Shown here: positions 13,474-21,132 of the stretch, piece by piece
Numbering within the stretch: the first letter of the stretch is position 1
How the letters are laid out: each line of letters opens with the position of its first letter
IMG/VR virus record: IMGVR_UViG_3300032285_000430
Span: 1-26,347 of that record
From: a virus
Direction: 5' to 3' (one strand)
DNA length: 26,347 nucleotides
The notes under the pieces: model-generated
Databases searched by the model: none
What the model was told of the DNA's origin: nothing
The model's input: only the letters and a program-made list of their open reading frames with translations
Translations under genes and position numbers: made by a program

Positions 13474-14308
13474 AGCCTCCGTCGATCAATCTAGTAAGAC
13501 TCTGTTTGTTCATAACATGTATATCAAGATTATTGGTCTTAACCAAGGTATATTCTCCTGGATAATGTTGCTTTTCCAATAAGAATTGCATACTAGAATC
13601 CTTCATACTAATAATGAAATCTCTATCTAATGTAAAATTCATCTTGCCCGGCAACTCCCATCCGAAGTCGCCTTCTGTAAGACCATTCATTATATGTATA
13701 GCTATGCTAAAAGCAAAATCATTGCGATACAAATGGCTATCGATCTTATAAACTATCCTGAAATATTCCCAATTAGTTTTAATATGTTCGATCAAATTAA
13801 AGAAAGATTCTGTGCTAGGAGTTTTTTCAAATATAAAAACAGTACCCCAATAAAAAGGTATGCTGTGCTGATTTATCCTACTAAAAGTATCTGGGCGCCA
13901 ACTGGCTAAGTCGAAACTCTTTTTATAAATCTGGAATTCATAATCGTTTTCTAAAGCACGAACAAGCGTATCGGTATTGATTATAAAATCACTATCAATC
14001 ACTAGTGTTCGATCATAGGGTGTTATATTATATACTTGATTACGAGTTAGATTTTTCCATTCGCTAGTTTGAAATGCTAGCGTACCGTCGTAGAATCTTT
14101 TCTGTTGATTGTTAGATCCGTATACGTTGATAATTTTATCAAATACTTCTGTGTGCTCGGGATAAAATGATAGATAGTCCATGCTATCAGTAGCAAGACT
14201 TACCGGTATGGATAGAAATTGTTTTACACGTTTTGCCGCGAATAATGCTAATTTTACATAATCTACGCCAACTGTGTTCTGAGCAAAGATAACACAGCCC
14301 GTGGTCAT
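13463..14308 (-). CDS. Glycosyltransferase-like protein (GT8-like, DSD motif)
   Basis: 281 residues, a paralogue of 12637-13473. VIFAQNT at the N-terminus, NITPYDRTLVIDSDF with D105-S-D107 as the metal and donor site, and a conserved WNxx-type core differing in the C-terminal half, where a LDRDFIISMKDSSMQF region replaces the Trp/His segments of its sister. The divergence in the acceptor-facing half suggests different acceptors or linkages. It starts in an ATGA overlap with the 116-residue gene upstream, so the promoter at 14675-14703 probably serves it. Confidence 0.75.
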   Translation of the reverse strand: MTTGCVIFAQNTVGVDYVKLALFAAKRVKQFLSIPVSLATDSMDYLSFYPEHTEVFDKIINVYGSNNQQKRFYDGTLAFQTSEWKNLTRNQVYNITPYDRTLVIDSDFIINTDTLVRALENDYEFQIYKKSFDLASWRPDTFSRINQHSIPFYWGTVFIFEKTPSTESFFNLIEHIKTNWEYFRIVYKIDSHLYRNDFAFSIAIHIMNGLTEGDFGWELPGKMNFTLDRDFIISMKDSSMQFLLEKQHYPGEYTLVKTNNLDIHVMNKQSLTRLIDGGYGV

Positions 14309-14655
14309 AGTTCTACAAGATCTCTAACACTGCGTTTGCGTTTAATCTCTGCAAACTTAGTCTGATATTCATTTACTGCTTCGAAATAAACACTGACTAT
14401 ATTATCGAGGAAATCTTGTACATCTTTGATTACAACTGGTTGATTATTAGCGTCTACAAAAACTATGTCGTCCACATGGCCCATATCTATCAAATTTTTA
14501 GCAAAATTAATTAAGCTATAATCTACTCGAAATGTAGCACCGTTAATATAATATGTAAGTTTTTGGTTATATTCTTCTAAAATGATTCTACGCTGATTGC
14601 TCAACGTACTCATGTAATTGGCTACGCCAAATGCTTTTTCTATCTTTTCATCCAT
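14305..14655 (-). CDS. Conserved hypothetical phage protein, first gene of the glycosyltransferase cluster
   Basis: 116 residues, mostly helical (EKAFGVANYMSTLSNQRRII) with the short segment YYINGATFRVD and then DDIVFVDANNQPVVI. I recognise this arrangement as a hypothetical protein that recurs in marine T4-like phages. A GAGG ribosome site lies upstream of the ATG, and the sigma70-like promoter at 14675-14703 precedes it by 20 bases. It ends in an ATGA overlap with the first glycosyltransferase. No activity is suggested by motif. Confidence 0.75.
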   Translation of the reverse strand: MDEKIEKAFGVANYMSTLSNQRRIILEEYNQKLTYYINGATFRVDYSLINFAKNLIDMGHVDDIVFVDANNQPVVIKDVQDFLDNIVSVYFEAVNEYQTKFAEIKRKRSVRDLVEL

Positions 14656-14674
14656 AATGATTCCTCGAGTCTTT

Positions 14675-14703
14675 ATTCTATACTCAAGTAATTATCAAGT
14701 CAA
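14675..14703 (-). promoter_or_regulatory. Sigma70-like promoter of the glycosyltransferase cluster
   Basis: On the - strand: TTGACT (14698-14703), 17 bases, TAGAAT (14675-14680). The -35 matches at five of six and the -10 at four of six positions. It lies in the only sizeable gap between the fibre block and the six-gene cluster. The close start gives a very short leader before the ATG at 14655. Confidence 0.5.
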
Positions 14704-14721
14704 GATGTTAGAGAGAATTTT

Positions 14722-16797
14722 TTATATCGGCCAATAGATTACGATACCGCCGTTGCCGCCTAGCCCGCCGGATTTACCAGTAATAGTTCCAGAAACGTAA
14801 GTACCAGTATAAGTTCCGCCGCCGATTGTAACGCCGCCGCCCCCGCCGCCTCCGCCAGTTCCTCCAGTACCATTAAATCCAGCTTGGTCGTGGCCGCCTC
14901 CGGCTCCGCCACCATAACTTGAATTAGCAGTTCCTTCTATTCCACTGCTACCTCCTTCGCCACCGCCGCCCCACCAGTATGCCGTATTTACACCATAGTT
15001 AGCCCATAGTGTCGATATAATAGATCCAGTACCGCCGACGCCGCCGACAGCATTATTTGCATCCTGTGTAGCGTCTGCGCCTGTGCCGCCTTGGCCGCCG
15101 CCGCCGCCACCTGCTAATCTATAAACAGCATTGTTTGAAGCTCCTCCACCTTGCAAGTACGGTGTAGGAGTAGTCACGCCATTGCCACCGGAGTAACCTT
15201 GTCCAGATTGTCCACCTTTGGCTCCTGCATATCCCGAGCCTGCCGATCCCGCATAACCTCCCAAGGCTGTTAATCCACCAAACGTGCTAGTTCCGCCATT
15301 GGCTCCTGCGGCGCCACCTTGGCCGGGATTAAATGTTAAACTTTGTCTCGGGGATACATCTAGTGTAGTCGTAACGACTTGTCCGCCACCTCCTCCTCCG
15401 CCGGCATAGTTTCCTCCACCTCCACCGCCACCGACCATAGCAACTCCAATTCTAAATATACCATCAGGTACTGTGAAGTTTGTAAAGGTAGTATAGTTTA
15501 CTACATTCTTAGGTGTATTGGAAGTATCATTTATTGTAACATTGATACTGGTCAGACCATCTACCGATATAGTCATAGTGCTAGTGCCGTCTGAGTACAG
15601 GTCGCTGTTAATAGTAAAGACCAATGAAGCAGTATTATTATTAACGGTAAAATATGAGCTGGTACAGGACCAGCGTGAAACGTTGTTAGGAGTATTATTC
15701 ATACCCGAAACTGTGTAATATTTGATGGCTCCGTTGTTAACGTTCTGTGTCTGCAAAGTAACTGTGAACGATTCGCCTTCGTTTACAACATATTTGTCGG
15801 CAGATAATCCATACAAAGCTGGAGCGCCAGACATATTAGTCAAATCTCCAGTAAAAACAACCCCCGGCGGGTTTGAAGAAACATAGCTACCACTAGCTCT
15901 AGTACAACCGATATATTGAGTTAGTATACCATCAACATATTCGTCGCCGCCCCATGTTGCACTGGCTCCTGACGTAACCGTCGAATCATCATTATATTGT
16001 ATCGTTAGATAGAGATATCTGCCACTACCATCTATATAAGCAAATACCTTGAAACTATTTGCCGCATAAGAACCGCTGGAAGGAGGAATGCAGGTAAAAA
16101 GTAGTTGGCTACTTGTCGTAAGATCAAAATATCCTTTAGCAACCGGTGTGCAAGTATATCCGCCCGTGCTCGATCCGGTAATAGTTGTAGTATTTCTATT
16201 GATTGTTATAGTGCCCATAGCGCCGAACATGCCGGCCCAAGTATTGTCTTTAGCAACACTCTTGGTATTGAAATTTCCACTAAGAGAAACTGCTATCGAT
16301 ATATTTCCTCCCGCATTCCAGAACGCTCTGGCTGCGGCTAAATTACCAAAATCCAGTGTTATGCCGCTGTATATATTGCCGTTCCACGCATTTATCCTTG
16401 CAGCCGTACCGATCGCTGTAGCAATATTAGTAGTGCTAACTTGGCTCGGAGCCGCTACTGCGGCATTTGTTAATACAGTCTGTGCATAATTAGCATATGA
16501 CGATCTAAAGGGCTCGGAAACTACGTTTGTATCATTAGGTATTGCAAGTAAACTAGCTTCGTTGGCTGCATTTCCATTTTGATGTATTCTAGCGTAGATC
16601 AGATCTCTCTGTAGATTTGACCATTGATTTACCGAAATCTTATTAGCCGGTGTGCCGTTGCTAACCTGTGTGCTCAACAAACCTTGATTGTAACCAAATT
16701 GTGGCAGAGCATCAGTCGGGGCACCTAGCACTTTAGCCGCTATAGCTTGTATAGCATTGTAATCTGCGGCATATACTAAAGTTCCTTGTCCCGACAT
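14722..16797 (-). CDS. Tail fibre/adhesin-like protein with poly-glycine C-terminal tip
   Basis: 691 residues. Residues 1-80 and about 130-200 are related to the neighbour at 16852-18267 (shared W-N-x-N-I, AARAFxNAG and W-x-x-MF patterns), likely the part that docks to the virion. Residues about 320-430 form an Ig/Calx-beta-like domain (VNEGESFTVTL to INDTS). From residue 433 to the end lies a glycine-rich domain with runs of seven to eight Gly (GGGGGGG, repeated), beginning with VPDGIFRIGVAMVGG. Such poly-Gly layers form receptor-binding tips in phage adhesins such as S16 gp38 and in many environmental phage fibre proteins. The C-terminal position in the last fibre gene fits a host-recognition role. 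Local GC rises sharply here because of Gly codons. Receptor unknown. Confidence 0.75.
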   Translation of the reverse strand: MSGQGTLVYAADYNAIQAIAAKVLGAPTDALPQFGYNQGLLSTQVSNGTPANKISVNQWSNLQRDLIYARIHQNGNAANEASLLAIPNDTNVVSEPFRSSYANYAQTVLTNAAVAAPSQVSTTNIATAIGTAARINAWNGNIYSGITLDFGNLAAARAFWNAGGNISIAVSLSGNFNTKSVAKDNTWAGMFGAMGTITINRNTTTITGSSTGGYTCTPVAKGYFDLTTSSQLLFTCIPPSSGSYAANSFKVFAYIDGSGRYLYLTIQYNDDSTVTSGASATWGGDEYVDGILTQYIGCTRASGSYVSSNPPGVVFTGDLTNMSGAPALYGLSADKYVVNEGESFTVTLQTQNVNNGAIKYYTVSGMNNTPNNVSRWSCTSSYFTVNNNTASLVFTINSDLYSDGTSTMTISVDGLTSINVTINDTSNTPKNVVNYTTFTNFTVPDGIFRIGVAMVGGGGGGGNYAGGGGGGGQVVTTTLDVSPRQSLTFNPGQGGAAGANGGTSTFGGLTALGGYAGSAGSGYAGAKGGQSGQGYSGGNGVTTPTPYLQGGGASNNAVYRLAGGGGGGQGGTGADATQDANNAVGGVGGTGSIISTLWANYGVNTAYWWGGGGEGGSSGIEGTANSSYGGGAGGGHDQAGFNGTGGTGGGGGGGGVTIGGGTYTGTYVSGTITGKSGGLGGNGGIVIYWPI

Positions 16798-16824
16798 TGT
16801 TGTTCCTGATAGTAATATTAATTA

Positions 16825-16846
16825 TCTTGGCTGTGTCATACCAAGA
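16825..16846 (-). other. Inverted repeat in the gap between the two adhesin-like genes
   Basis: TCTTGG (16825-16830) and CCAAGA (16841-16846) with a ten-base loop, a few bases after the stop of the 16852-18267 gene. On the - strand it is followed by AT-rich mixed bases rather than a T-run, so it is at most a weak terminator or an mRNA-processing site. The gap (16798-16851) shows no late-type promoter. Confidence 0.35.
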
Positions 16847-16851
16847 AAATT

Positions 16852-18267
16852 TTATTGTAGTGGTGTAGTGCCTGCTAATGGCGGGATTGTAGACACATTT
16901 GACCCGCTAGCATAGGTACTAGTAAACGTTACAGAAATCGTTCCGTCGACGTTTTCGTCAATTGTTCCGCCAGCGTTATCTTGGAATTGTGCTGTTATTA
17001 ACAGTTGTGTTCCAGTCGCATCAAGACTTGCGTAAACATAGAAAGCATTAGTAGCATATGCACCACTAGGTGCATATTTGGTATAAATCAAAGTAGGAAC
17101 CGTAGTAAGCTGAAACCAGCCTGTTGGGGTTGGTGTACTAGGATTGCTACTATTACTATCATACCCAGAACCGCCTGTGCTGGTATTGTCCTGTGTGGTA
17201 TAGTTAGCCTTAAGTATGACTTTTCCGACTTGATTAAACATGGTTTGCCACGTTTGATCTTTAATACTCGAACCGGCACTGAATGTTCCGGATATACTTG
17301 GTGCTATTTCTATCTGGCTTCCTGCATTAAAAAATGCTCTTGCGGCATCGTAACTGATATTTCCGTTAGAATCTCTAAAAGTCAATGTAGCAATCGTCTG
17401 AATGTTTTGATTCCATGAAGTCGATCTGCTAACTGTTGCTAGTGTAGTGGTCGCAGATTGATTGGCTGCTAGTGTTTTCTTTCCAAACAATAACGTAATA
17501 ACATAATTTGCACTAGAATTTGTGCTAGTTGCATTGTTATTCATTGTAATGCTATATCCTTGCACTACGCTAGTTACTACTGTTCCAGCAGAAATACCAG
17601 GCCCTGATACTGTAGCGCCTACCATAACGATTTCAGCTTGGCTAGTTAGCATGACATTAGGCTGAGGGCCTGTTGTTGTTGTTCCAACTATATTAACAAT
17701 ATTATTGTTAGCTAATTGATAGACACTATTGGCATAATTCTGATACTGTGTAACCAGAGACGATGTTAAAATGCTGGCAATAAGAACTGGTTTAGTAGGA
17801 TTGTATATACCAGGATTGTTGTTGTATTTTACAGTAATACTAGTTGTGGTACTATCGGTAGCAATATATGTACCATTGTAAGCAGTATTAGCACATCCTG
17901 TTATTTTATAAGCAGATCCTATATTAGGAGCTACGGTTTGGATCGGTATCGCAAATGTAACCTTATATAATCCACCATCTAATACTGGAACTGTAGCACT
18001 TGAAATCGTAGTAGGTTTTAAATTACCAGGAAGTTGCAAATTAGTACCTTCGCTGATACTTCCAGTTTGGTGTGTTCCAATTTTTAACAAATCGGATCTA
18101 AGATTAACCCAATCGCTGAGTAAAAATCTAGCGCCAACACCAACTTGTTTACTGGCTAGTGTTTGATAAAAACCATATTGGCCGCTTCCGATACCTAGCA
18201 CGTTGTTTACCAAGTTCCAGATATTATTAAAATCGGATGCTAATATTCTTGTTCCAGATGTTGGCAT
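16852..18267 (-). CDS. Tail fibre/adhesin-like structural protein
   Basis: 471 residues. The N-terminal 70 residues (GTRILASDFNNIWNLVNNVLG, WVNLRSDLLKIGTHQTG) match the start of the 691-residue neighbour, and DAARAFFNAGSQIEIAPS with KDQTWQTMFNQVG match its middle. Unlike the neighbour, it has no glycine-rich tip; between the shared parts it carries Thr/Ser/Val-rich beta repeats, including a VSGPGISAGTVV block like the repeat in the fibre at 19807. So the two genes look like versions of one virion-bound protein with different exposed parts. It starts nine bases after the preceding fibre stop, so it is likely on the same mRNA. Structural role is inferred from composition and context. Confidence 0.7.
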   Translation of the reverse strand: MPTSGTRILASDFNNIWNLVNNVLGIGSGQYGFYQTLASKQVGVGARFLLSDWVNLRSDLLKIGTHQTGSISEGTNLQLPGNLKPTTISSATVPVLDGGLYKVTFAIPIQTVAPNIGSAYKITGCANTAYNGTYIATDSTTTSITVKYNNNPGIYNPTKPVLIASILTSSLVTQYQNYANSVYQLANNNIVNIVGTTTTGPQPNVMLTSQAEIVMVGATVSGPGISAGTVVTSVVQGYSITMNNNATSTNSSANYVITLLFGKKTLAANQSATTTLATVSRSTSWNQNIQTIATLTFRDSNGNISYDAARAFFNAGSQIEIAPSISGTFSAGSSIKDQTWQTMFNQVGKVILKANYTTQDNTSTGGSGYDSNSSNPSTPTPTGWFQLTTVPTLIYTKYAPSGAYATNAFYVYASLDATGTQLLITAQFQDNAGGTIDENVDGTISVTFTSTYASGSNVSTIPPLAGTTPLQ

Positions 18268-18276
18268 TTGTTTTCC

Positions 18277-19770
18277 TTACAATACTAAAACTTCGATCTT
18301 ACCTGGAGAAACAATACCTTCGAATGTCTCTATTGCGACTGCAAACACATGCTCGCCAGGTTCTGCAACCTTTGCATATCCTGTACTTGCGGCAGATAAA
18401 CGATCGCCTTTCTTTACGTGTCCGGTAACATAGCAAGGAACTCGTCCTTTTAATGCTACATATGTACCATTAGCTAATCCCGAATTCATCATATAAGCTG
18501 GATCTGTTGAAATGACGCCTACTGCAAAATCACCGTCTTCTACAGCTCTCATTTCTTCGGTGCCGCCAACGCAAACTACTGTACCTGGTGCTAGCTCTTT
18601 ATCTGTTGTGTATTTTTCTGCCAAGTCTCCGTAGTCTGCTGAACTAGCAATACCCTGGAATACGTTAGCAAACAAGTCTGCGTTATTATCTCGAACTGCA
18701 ACAGTATTTTGTACAGTACCAGTATTACCTACACGATATCCGTTGCTCACGCTTTCTAACAAGCTACTAGACTGTGTAGCTGTTCCTGAAAAATTAGTAG
18801 CGTATACTGTGTTATATTGGCGGCTTTGAGTACCAATCGTTGCTTGACCTGCTGTATTCTGATCTGGAATGATATTAATTCCAGATACTGTCAAAGGACT
18901 TACTTGAGCACCATTGACTTTGACTTGAAATACTAGTTGAGAACTTTGTATATTTGCCAATGTTGGAACGTTACTGCTGACACTAAACAAAATATCCCTG
19001 TTATCGCCGAGCCAGAATCCGTTATTACTGAACTGAACTGTATTTGTAAATCCTGCATTACCACTACGCAAATATGCTGTAGCTGGATAACCGCCTAAAC
19101 TATCCGAATCTGTTGCAGTACCCCAGAATCTATTGGTATTTCCTGTTGTAGTAGTGAACTGACTATTAACATTAGTGGAAGAATTAGCTAAATTAATACC
19201 CTTATTGATCGAACTAAATCCATTGTTTGGATTACTAGCAATAGCAGGGTTTAGTGTAAAAGTGTCCGAACTAATGATATATTGTACTTGGCCGCCGACG
19301 TAGGCTAAAATCACAGGGTGTGTTCCGCCAACCGTATCTGTAACAGTTACAGACTGCATCTGAGTCGTTGTATTGCCTGTACTCTGCGGACCAACGAGGA
19401 CATATCCGCTTCCAGTGTTTACATAAACTTGTTTGTTAACTGTATCGTACCAAAATTCGCCCTGTTTAGATCCGCTAGGTTGTAAATTTGTTGAAGTAAT
19501 TTCGCATCCAGCAGTAACACGATAGTTGCTACCGTCCCAAACACGTAACTTTCCATAAGTTGTGTCAAACCATAATTGCCCAACTTGTGGATTATTTGGG
19601 CCGTTTGAATTAGCAAAATTTTCTAGCATATATACTAGGTTTTCATTCTGTATTTCACCGTACCCAGCATAATTTTTACCTATCAGTTTGATAGAAAGTG
19701 TGTTATCCAAGGTACCATCAGCTACTACTGTTAGCTGAGTTCCTCTAGAATTTAGGATCGTATATGACAT
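18277..19770 (-). CDS. Tail fibre protein with conserved C-terminal domain
   Basis: 497 residues. The N-terminal 60 residues hold the module shared by three adjacent fibres (LIGKNYAGYGE, NENLVYMLENFA, QLWFD), probably the virion attachment part. The centre is Ser/Thr/Asn-rich beta-fibre sequence. From residue about 378 a well-conserved domain begins with ADYGDLAEKY, then APGTVVCVGGTEE, GVISTDPAYMMN and LKGRVPCYVTG. This domain occurs at the ends of many phage fibre proteins and resembles the intramolecular chaperone/autoproteolytic type (Peptidase G2-like), which helps trimer folding; I do not assert cleavage. A late-type promoter lies just upstream at 19791-19798, with a GAGG ribosome site. 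Confidence 0.8.
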   Translation of the reverse strand: MSYTILNSRGTQLTVVADGTLDNTLSIKLIGKNYAGYGEIQNENLVYMLENFANSNGPNNPQVGQLWFDTTYGKLRVWDGSNYRVTAGCEITSTNLQPSGSKQGEFWYDTVNKQVYVNTGSGYVLVGPQSTGNTTTQMQSVTVTDTVGGTHPVILAYVGGQVQYIISSDTFTLNPAIASNPNNGFSSINKGINLANSSTNVNSQFTTTTGNTNRFWGTATDSDSLGGYPATAYLRSGNAGFTNTVQFSNNGFWLGDNRDILFSVSSNVPTLANIQSSQLVFQVKVNGAQVSPLTVSGINIIPDQNTAGQATIGTQSRQYNTVYATNFSGTATQSSSLLESVSNGYRVGNTGTVQNTVAVRDNNADLFANVFQGIASSADYGDLAEKYTTDKELAPGTVVCVGGTEEMRAVEDGDFAVGVISTDPAYMMNSGLANGTYVALKGRVPCYVTGHVKKGDRLSAASTGYAKVAEPGEHVFAVAIETFEGIVSPGKIEVLVL

Positions 19771-19790
19771 CAGTTATTCCTCGTTTCTTA

Positions 19791-19798
19791 TATTTATC
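19791..19798 (-). promoter_or_regulatory. T4-like late promoter (GATAAATA)
   Basis: On the - strand GATAAATATA, the same string as at 4406 and 5178 on the other strand, sits in the 36-base gap before the fibre gene starting at 19770. AGTTA just upstream and TAACT just before the ATG are complementary. Confidence 0.6.
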
Positions 19799-19806
19799 GC
19801 TAACTA

Positions 19807-21132
19807 TTAAAAGGTTGACAGGGCAGTACGTTTCCAAGTGTTAGAAGCAACACAAACATACACATAACCTGAATCCCATTGAATTTGCCCCGGAGTTCCT
19901 GCGGCACTACTACTAGCTGGGGTTGCCGTAGTCTCGATTGTTATACTTGTCCCTTTTAGTACAAGGTTACCTCTGACAATCGCACCACCATTTACATCCA
20001 AAGTAGCTTGAGGAGTAGAAGTGTAGATGCCGATTTCTCCCACATTTGTATTGATATACATTGCTGTGGTACTAGATCCACCTGTAGGCAATACATCTAG
20101 TTGAAAAACTGCGCCTTGTGCTGTAGATTGTATCTTAAAAGCATCGATTCCTGAATAAATCTTACTGCTCTGCTGGCTTCCTAACTGTAAGGAGTTATCA
20201 GCTGTGATAGATATAGTATTATTCGTGATAGTTATTCCGCTATCGTCGCCCGTTGACATGAAGCTAGAAACTGTTTTAATAGTTCCATCGGTAGCTAAAA
20301 GCGAAGATGCTGTCGATACTGGCATATTGAATGTTAGCCCCGGATAGCTTGAAACATTAAAACCTGCCTGTATCACTTTGTTGCTAGCAACAATCGTTGT
20401 AGAACTGACTGTGTTACTTGTGCTAACTGTGTATGTTCCTGCGCCACCAGATCCTGTTTTAAAACCAGTAACAACTGTGTTAGATGCAATACCTAAACCT
20501 GTCAAAATCTGACCTATACTGATCTGTCCAGTGGTAACACCGGTAATAGTTAACGTAGTACCCGACTGACTGCCTGTAAATTGCCCTGTCGTATATCCTG
20601 GTATAGGATTTAATGGTGTAAATGTATCTAAACTGTGTATTCCTATCAGGTTTCCTGCGAGATAAAAATATAATACTGTGTGAGGTGCGCTGTAAAGATC
20701 CAATATAGTATAAGTCTTAAACCCAGAAACACCTTGGTTCTTTGTATAGATCGGAGCTGCCAATACAGTAGCCGACCCATCATTAAAATACATCTGCTGA
20801 TTAGTACTATCAATCCAAATATCACCAGCGGCTAGCTGTGCCGGTACACTTGCACTTACTAATGCACCGCCTGTTACTTTAAATAAATTACCGTCATAGA
20901 CTTTAAGTCGGCCTGTATTTAAATCATACCAGCATTGTCCAGTGACTGGATGATTAGGAGCAGATACACTGGAAAAATTCTCTAGTAAATGGATAAAATT
21001 TTCGTTAAAATAATTACCATAGTTACTAGTATTCTTTCCTATTAAAGTAAGATTAGTAGTTGTTTGATCTATCTGCCCATCTAATATCTGTGTTAATTGA
21101 GTAGAATCTGACTTATAAATGGTATAGCTCAT
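19807..21132 (-). CDS. Tail fibre protein
   Basis: 441 residues. It has the shared N-terminal module (LIGKNTSNYG, NENFIHLLENFS, QCWYD with a following GRLKVYDG). A middle segment (about 185-250) shows the repeat ITGVTTGQISIGQILTG then IASNTVVTGF and GTYTVS, a pattern seen in many environmental phage structural proteins. Near the end TPQATLDVNG, a motif found before the trimeric C-terminal part of phage fibres, and a short tail (IQWDSGYVYVCV, NTWKRTAL). No catalytic site. Translated by TAATG coupling with the upstream collar-domain fibre. Its lack of a chaperone-like or collar domain suggests it may be an accessory or alternative fibre. Confidence 0.75.
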   Translation of the reverse strand: MSYTIYKSDSTQLTQILDGQIDQTTTNLTLIGKNTSNYGNYFNENFIHLLENFSSVSAPNHPVTGQCWYDLNTGRLKVYDGNLFKVTGGALVSASVPAQLAAGDIWIDSTNQQMYFNDGSATVLAAPIYTKNQGVSGFKTYTILDLYSAPHTVLYFYLAGNLIGIHSLDTFTPLNPIPGYTTGQFTGSQSGTTLTITGVTTGQISIGQILTGLGIASNTVVTGFKTGSGGAGTYTVSTSNTVSSTTIVASNKVIQAGFNVSSYPGLTFNMPVSTASSLLATDGTIKTVSSFMSTGDDSGITITNNTISITADNSLQLGSQQSSKIYSGIDAFKIQSTAQGAVFQLDVLPTGGSSTTAMYINTNVGEIGIYTSTPQATLDVNGGAIVRGNLVLKGTSITIETTATPASSSAAGTPGQIQWDSGYVYVCVASNTWKRTALSTF

